Shown here in pieces: positions 59,746-64,000 of a stretch of 64,000 nucleotides of DNA. The stretch spans positions 233,501-297,500 of the forward strand of contig NZ_JBBPBZ010000002.1 in the NCBI RefSeq assembly GCF_038070105.1, written 5' to 3'. The position numbers and the translations under genes were made by a program. The stretch's first letter is position 1, and each line of letters starts with the position of its first letter. This DNA is from Methylocystis sp. IM3. Its GTDB lineage: Bacteria; Pseudomonadota; Alphaproteobacteria; Rhizobiales; Beijerinckiaceae. The notes below the pieces were generated by a model that saw nothing but the letters and a program-made list of their open reading frames with translations, did no database searches and was not told the DNA's origin.

Positions 59746-60129
59746 ATGAAACCCGCCATGCTGCTGCATTTCCACCACGTCCCCGGTCGCCTCCGCGTCG
59801 AACTGGCGAGCATTCGGCGAAACCGGCAGGCTGCGGAAGCCGCTGCGAACGCCTTGCGCGCGCTTCCCGGCGTGACCGCCGTTTCGACGTCTCCGGCGAT
59901 CGGCAGCCTTACGGTAAGCTACGACCCGCGCCGCATCGCGCCCCACGACCTTACGGCCGCGCTGGACAGACAGGGATGCCTCGGCCCGAAAGGCGCAGCG
60001 GCGCCGGCGGCCTCGAGCAAGGGGCTCGCCTCGAGGGCCGGCGACATGGCGGCCCAGGCTCTCGTCGAAGCCGTGCTGCGGCGAATGCTCGGCGACGCGG
60101 GTTCTATGCTGGCCCGCCTGATCGCCTGA
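59746..60129 (+). CDS. HMA-like (heavy-metal-associated domain 2) protein
   Basis: A 127-residue protein. Residues 1-80 form a ferredoxin-like HMA-type domain: HHVPGRLRVELASI, ALPGVTAVSTSPAIGSLTVSYD. The CxxC metal motif of true HMA domains is absent, which fits the HMA_2 group found with P-type ATPases. The C-terminal 45 residues are Ala-rich and helical. ATG 59746 is used; an in-frame ATG at 59758 is the alternative. It converges with the DUF445 gene (4-nt gap). Confidence 0.7.
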   Translation: MKPAMLLHFHHVPGRLRVELASIRRNRQAAEAAANALRALPGVTAVSTSPAIGSLTVSYDPRRIAPHDLTAALDRQGCLGPKGAAAPAASSKGLASRAGDMAAQALVEAVLRRMLGDAGSMLARLIA

Positions 60130-60133
60130 CGCG

Positions 60134-61324
60134 TCATTCCATCGCCAATTTCACGATGAAAAGCAGGCACCCGACGACTCCCCCGATTACCGCGCCATTG
60201 ATCCTGATGAATTGCAGGTCATTGTCCACGGCGCGCTCGATGAGTTCGGAGAAGGCCTGCGTCTCGTAATCGGCGACGAGCCTCGCAATCAGTTCGACGA
60301 TCCCCTCCTTCAATTGCAGCAGTTCGGCCCCGACGATCGCGAACATGTCATCGAGGTCCCGCTGGGTCGATGCGTCGGCGCGCAGGCGTTCGCCGAGCCG
60401 CATCATCACGCCCGTCATCACGGTCACGCGCTCCGCGCCTGCGCCCTCGCCACTCAGCGTGAGCGATGCGATCCAGGAGCTAAAGCGGGGGCCTTCCATC
60501 ACCTCGATCGCCCAGGCGCGCAGACGTCCGGCCCTGTCCCCGGAGAGAAGAGCCGCCTTTATTCTGGCCTGCGCCGTGTCGAGCAGCGTCTGACGCGACG
60601 GATTGTTCTTGTCGCTCAACTCCCCGAGGAGGCGCTCCAACCCTTCCAGAATGGCGCGCATGACCTGCCGGTCGAGGCTGCGGCGCAGCAGGCCCTGGCG
60701 GCGCCGCGCTGCGACCTCGTCGAGATGGCGCCCTTTCCGGCTGAGGAAGGAGCGCGCCGCCTGAAGAATGTCGTCGAGCAGGGCGGCGTCGAGTTCGGTC
60801 GCGCTCAACGCATCCGCCGCCATCTCGAGAAGGGGGCGCAAATCCGCCTGTCGCAGGGCGGGCTGCAGGATCTGCGCGGCGAGAACGCCCGCCTCCTGTT
60901 TCGGCGCCATGTCGAGGAGACGCGCCGCCGCCCGTCGCGCATTGGGCTCGACGCTCAGCCATTCCCCGAGCCGGCGCGCCGGTTCCGCGTTGCGCATGGC
61001 CGAGGCGAGACTCGCAGAAGACAGAAAGTTTTCGCCCAGGAAAGTCGCGAGCCCCTGGCCGATGCGGTCCTTGTTCATCGGCACGATGGCCGTGTGCGGA
61101 ATCGGGAGGCCCAGCGGGCGGCGGAACAGCGCCGTCACCGCGAACCAGTCGGCGATCCCGCCGACGAGGGACGCTTCCGCCGCCGCCCGAACGAGGCGCG
61201 CCAAGACGCTCGAAGGATCGAAAGCGAAGGTCGCAAGGAAAACCGCCGCCATGAGCGCGAGCAGGCCAGTCGCCAGGGTCCGCCGCGTCAGGGGAAAAAG
61301 AGGGCTCGGGCGGTTGGCGTTCAT
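60134..61324 (-). CDS. DUF445 family membrane-associated protein
   Basis: A 396-residue protein. The N-terminal helix (TLATGLLALMAAVFLATFAF) and a second at the C-terminus (INGAVIGGVVGCLLFIVKLAM) anchor it; the DUF445 signature GGIADWFAVTALFRRPLGLPIPHTAIVP and GLATFLGENFL are clear. The middle is long and helical. The family includes E. coli YjiN and has no known function. It sits in the middle of the HMA/ATPase locus but on the opposite strand. Confidence 0.85.
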   Translation of the reverse strand: MNANRPSPLFPLTRRTLATGLLALMAAVFLATFAFDPSSVLARLVRAAAEASLVGGIADWFAVTALFRRPLGLPIPHTAIVPMNKDRIGQGLATFLGENFLSSASLASAMRNAEPARRLGEWLSVEPNARRAAARLLDMAPKQEAGVLAAQILQPALRQADLRPLLEMAADALSATELDAALLDDILQAARSFLSRKGRHLDEVAARRRQGLLRRSLDRQVMRAILEGLERLLGELSDKNNPSRQTLLDTAQARIKAALLSGDRAGRLRAWAIEVMEGPRFSSWIASLTLSGEGAGAERVTVMTGVMMRLGERLRADASTQRDLDDMFAIVGAELLQLKEGIVELIARLVADYETQAFSELIERAVDNDLQFIRINGAVIGGVVGCLLFIVKLAME

Positions 61325-61524
61325 GCCTCCCTCTACCTGATCGAGGCCGGCACCGCTTCAAGGCCCGCGCGAGGCGCGCTGCTTCCCGGCCGACTGGGCG
61401 CGCGTCTCCCGCGCCGCTTGAAGCGGCGCCCGCGGGCGCTATCACTTCTCCCCATCTCGTGACGCAGCCTTACGAGGCCGTCAGCTGCATGGCGGCGGGC
61501 CGACGAGCGTATTGGAGCAACATC

Positions 61525-61851
61525 ATGGCGCGACTGGCTCGGAATCTCTTTCTCGCCCTGGCGGCGGGCGCGGCGGGCGGCGCAGCGGCGTCCTTGTTGC
61601 AGCGTCAGGGCGGCGGCGTCCATCCGACCGCGAAGCGCGCGGTCAGGAGCGGGATGCGGCTCTACGACCGTCTGCGCGGCGTCGTCGGCGAAGCGGCCGA
61701 AACGATGACGGACATCGTCGCCGAGGTCCAGGCGGAGATGGACGCCGAAAGGCAGGGAGAAGGCGCCCGGCCGGAAGATCTCGCCGACGAGCACGTGGTT
61801 CCTTTCGAGATGAAAGGCGCGATGGAGTCGGAGAAGAAGGCGCATGGCTGA
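61525..61851 (+). CDS. DUF5132-like small membrane protein
   Basis: A 108-residue protein. NLFLALAAGAAGGAAASLLQ is a glycine-rich membrane helix, followed by HPTAKRAVRSGMRLYDRLRGVVGEAAETMTDIVAEVQAEM, which resembles DUF5132. Such proteins are found with HMA_2-type proteins and ATPases. ATG 61525 has GGAG 8 nt upstream. Its end overlaps the next gene by 8 nt, so the two are coupled. Confidence 0.65.
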   Translation: MARLARNLFLALAAGAAGGAAASLLQRQGGGVHPTAKRAVRSGMRLYDRLRGVVGEAAETMTDIVAEVQAEMDAERQGEGARPEDLADEHVVPFEMKGAMESEKKAHG

Positions 61852-62314
61852 CCTTCCGCAGGCCTATGTCGTTCACGAAACGCCGTCCCGGCTACGCCTG
61901 AAGGTGCCGGCGCGTCGCCACGACAAGGCGTTTTTCGGCGCGGCCGCGCGGATGTTGTCCGAAAGAGCTCCAGCGGCGCGGATCGACGCCAATCCGGTCA
62001 CCGCCAGCATTCTCATCTGCGGACCCGACAGCGCGCGGCTGATCAGGGAGCTCGACGAGGGCGGACCGTTTCGCCTCTCCACCGAGCCCGAGAGCCAGAT
62101 TGGCGAATTGGGCCGCGAGATGCAGGCGCTCAACCGGCGCCTGCTGAACTTCTCCGCCGGGCGCATCGACGCCCGCGCCTATATCGTTCTTGCGCTCCTC
62201 GTGAGCGCCATGGTCCAGATTGCGCGCGGACGCGTCTTCGCGCCCGCCGTCACGCTGCTCTGGTACGCGGGCGAGGCGATCCGCGCCTGGACGCCAGATG
62301 AGACGCGGCGCTGA
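61844..62314 (+). CDS. HMA-like domain protein with a membrane helix
   Basis: A 156-residue protein. The N-terminal part VVHETPSRLRLKVPARR and ANPVTASILICGP is a second HMA-like domain without CxxC. A hydrophobic segment (about 108-140) follows, then a short polar tail. It is coupled to the DUF5132-like gene by overlapping start and stop and is 10 nt before the ATPase gene, so the three form one transcript. Confidence 0.7.
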   Translation: MADLPQAYVVHETPSRLRLKVPARRHDKAFFGAAARMLSERAPAARIDANPVTASILICGPDSARLIRELDEGGPFRLSTEPESQIGELGREMQALNRRLLNFSAGRIDARAYIVLALLVSAMVQIARGRVFAPAVTLLWYAGEAIRAWTPDETRR

Positions 62315-62324
62315 GGCGGCGCCA

Positions 62325-64000
62325 ATGGATGAGCGCGGCGCCGGAAGCGGCGTGATCGTCCTTCACGACGCCGTTCCCGGCAGGCTGAGGGTGCGCGTCC
62401 CCGGCCTGAAAGGCGACCGAGGTCTGAGGCGTGCGCTCGAAAGCGCCCTGGCCGCGACCCGAGCGATCAGAATGGCGAGCGGCAGCGCCGCGACCGGGAC
62501 GCTTCTCGTCCTGTTCGACGCCGAAGCGGAGATCGCGGCGATCCTTCACGCCATCGAAAAGGCGCTTGCCCGCGCCGGGTCCGGCCGGCTCGCCCCCGAG
62601 GCCGGCCGGCGCAATGAAACGCCATGGCACGTTTTGCCTGTGGAGCAGGCGCTGAGCCGCTTGCGAAGCTCCATGGGGGGACTTTCGTCGAGGTCGCTCA
62701 GCCAAAGGCTGCGGCGTTACGGCGAAAATATTCTGCCAGCAATTCCGGCGAGAGACCGCATGGAAATTCTCGTCGAGCAGTTCAAGAGCTTGCCAGTGGC
62801 TCTTCTCATCGGCGCCGCAGCCCTATCGGCGATGACGGGCGGCGCGGCCGACGCGATCGTCGTCCTTTCCGTCGTCGCCCTGAACGCCGGCATAGGCTAC
62901 TATACCGAGGCGCAGGCCGACCGCGCCGTGCGCGCGCTGTCCAAGCCGATGAACGGCGGCGTCGCGGTGCTCCGGGAGGGCAGGCGGGAGATCGTCGCCG
63001 TCGAGAGCACGGCGCCGGGCGACGTGCTGGATCTCAGGCCTGGTTCGATCGTCGCCGCCGACGCCCGCGTCGTCGCGGCGCAGGGGCTGATGGTCAATGA
63101 GGCGACCTTGACCGGCGAAAGCGCGCCCGTCCGCAAATCGCCCGAAGCCCTGCAGAGCAGCGACGTTGCGCTGGCCGATCGCGCCAACATCGTCTATCGC
63201 GGGACCATCGTGACGGGCGGCAGCGGCCTCGCCGTCGTCGTCGCGACGGGCCAGAACACGGAGATTGGCCAGGTTCAGCGATTCATCGCAACCGCGACCG
63301 CTCCTGCGACGCCGCTTCAGACGCAACTGGATCGCCTTGGCGGGCAGCTCACCTTGCTGGCGGGAGGCGCCTGCGCCCTTGTGTTTCTGGTCGGCCTGTT
63401 GCGCGGCTATGGCCTGTTCGCGACCTTCAAGAACGCCATCGCGCTCGCCGTCGCCGCCGTCCCGGAAGGCTTGCCGACGCTCGCCACGACGACTCTCGCG
63501 CTGGGCGTCAGGGAGATGCGCAAGCAGCGCGTCCTGGTGCGCCGACTCGACGCCGTCGAAACGCTCGCCTCCGTGCGGGTCATCTGCCTGGACAAGACCG
63601 GCACGCTGACCTTCAACCGCATGTCGGTGGCGGAAGCGGCCTGCGGAGGGGCCGCCTATTCCTTCGGCGAGGGCGGTCGCGACCGGTTTGCCGACGGCGC
63701 TCCGGCCGAGCTGATGAAACTCGGCGAGATTGTCGCGCTGTGCAACGAGGCCTCGCTGAAAGGAGGAGACGCTTTGTCCTCTGCAACCGAAGTCGCTCTT
63801 CTCGATTTCGCGCAGGGACTCGGCCTCGACGTCGCGCGTCTGCGCAAGAATCATCCGATCGAGCGCATCGCCTATCGGACCGAGCGGCAGATGTTCATGA
63901 TCACCCTGCATCGCGGACCAGGCGGCGAGAGGCTCGCCGCGGTCAAGGGCAGTCCGGAATCCGTTCTGGAATTATGCGACCGCGCGCTTGTCGGCCGAGA
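62325..64000 (+). CDS. P2-type cation-transporting ATPase with N-terminal HMA-like domain, truncated by the window
   Basis: At least 558 residues of a P-type ATPase. Residues 10-85 are a third HMA-like domain (LHDAVPGRLRVRVPGLKGD) without CxxC. Next come a cation-ATPase N-terminal motif (RLRRYGENILPAI), membrane helices, TGES (in EATLTGESAPV), VPEGLP at about 378-383, DKTGTLT with phospho-acceptor Asp423, and KGSPE. VPEGLP instead of CPC/SPC places it with P2-like Ca2+/H+-type pumps, not P1B metal pumps. ATG 62325 has GAGGCGG upstream. The C-terminus is beyond 64000. The ion is unknown. Confidence 0.85.
   Translation, partial: MDERGAGSGVIVLHDAVPGRLRVRVPGLKGDRGLRRALESALAATRAIRMASGSAATGTLLVLFDAEAEIAAILHAIEKALARAGSGRLAPEAGRRNETPWHVLPVEQALSRLRSSMGGLSSRSLSQRLRRYGENILPAIPARDRMEILVEQFKSLPVALLIGAAALSAMTGGAADAIVVLSVVALNAGIGYYTEAQADRAVRALSKPMNGGVAVLREGRREIVAVESTAPGDVLDLRPGSIVAADARVVAAQGLMVNEATLTGESAPVRKSPEALQSSDVALADRANIVYRGTIVTGGSGLAVVVATGQNTEIGQVQRFIATATAPATPLQTQLDRLGGQLTLLAGGACALVFLVGLLRGYGLFATFKNAIALAVAAVPEGLPTLATTTLALGVREMRKQRVLVRRLDAVETLASVRVICLDKTGTLTFNRMSVAEAACGGAAYSFGEGGRDRFADGAPAELMKLGEIVALCNEASLKGGDALSSATEVALLDFAQGLGLDVARLRKNHPIERIAYRTERQMFMITLHRGPGGERLAAVKGSPESVLELCDRALVGR

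Noticed and set aside
62325..64000. P1B-type copper or zinc ATPase
   Set aside because: The M4 motif is VPEGLP, not CPC/SPC, and the HMA-like domain has no CxxC. It is a P2-like pump.

Overview
The window is high-GC, gene-dense DNA from an alphaproteobacterium, most likely of the order Hyphomicrobiales (Rhizobiales). The evidence is the metX-metW pair, a class I PHA synthase, a B12-dependent methylmalonyl-CoA mutase, an EcfG-type (general stress) promoter, an Omp25-like/OprB outer-membrane repertoire and the gene order around a phosphoribulokinase cluster. A facultative autotroph or methylotroph (Methylocystaceae/Beijerinckiaceae-like) fits, but no gene in the window proves the genus.

Layout. 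1-9500: truncated Crp/Fnr regulator, metW-metX-hydrolase (methionine entry), glycosyltransferase, DUF2147 protein, Kef-type antiporter, S24 repressor-like protein, di-haem peroxidase. 9563-19050: housekeeping and envelope genes (class A PBP, dnaN, rhomboid protease, OmpA-like protein, glycogen phosphorylase, bactofilin). 19134-27385: a divergent carbon/phosphoribosyl cluster (PhaC, PRPP synthetase, PhaC-like hydrolase facing an APH-fold kinase, a phosphoribosyltransferase and PEP synthase). 27639-40324: a more A+T-rich accessory stretch with an OprB porin, unknown proteins, an unusual two-barrel outer-membrane protein and an HME-type RND efflux system whose outer-membrane channel is followed by a PII-family protein; it ends at tRNA-Met. 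40788-45574: Calvin-cycle type operon (phosphoribulokinase, transketolase, class II aldolase, ribulose-phosphate epimerase), then tRNA-Gln. 46149-48200: small, mostly secreted unknown proteins. 48259-58672: aminotransferase, YgiQ-type radical SAM protein, a winged-helix regulator, a candidate small RNA, a PhyR-like receiver, UspA, cytochrome c, methylmalonyl-CoA mutase, two membrane proteins and an NDUFA9-like reductase. 58873-64000: tRNA-Leu, small secreted proteins, then HMA-like domain proteins, a DUF5132-like protein and a P2-like cation ATPase cut by the right edge.

The most interesting signals are non-coding or small. (1) A compact candidate sRNA on the minus strand (52203-52288) has two hairpin loops carrying CCTCCCC and CCTC anti-Shine-Dalgarno-like motifs and a strong intrinsic terminator. 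(2) A perfect GGAAC-N16-CGTT promoter lies before a PhyR-like receiver that lacks the sigma-like domain. The same perfect motif, or a one-mismatch version of it, lies before three secreted small-protein genes, suggesting a local general-stress regulon. (3) A locus carries three HMA-like domains without metal-binding cysteines beside a P2-type ATPase. (4) A PII protein is encoded with an RND metal-efflux system. No CRISPR array, transposase, integrase or rRNA gene was seen.
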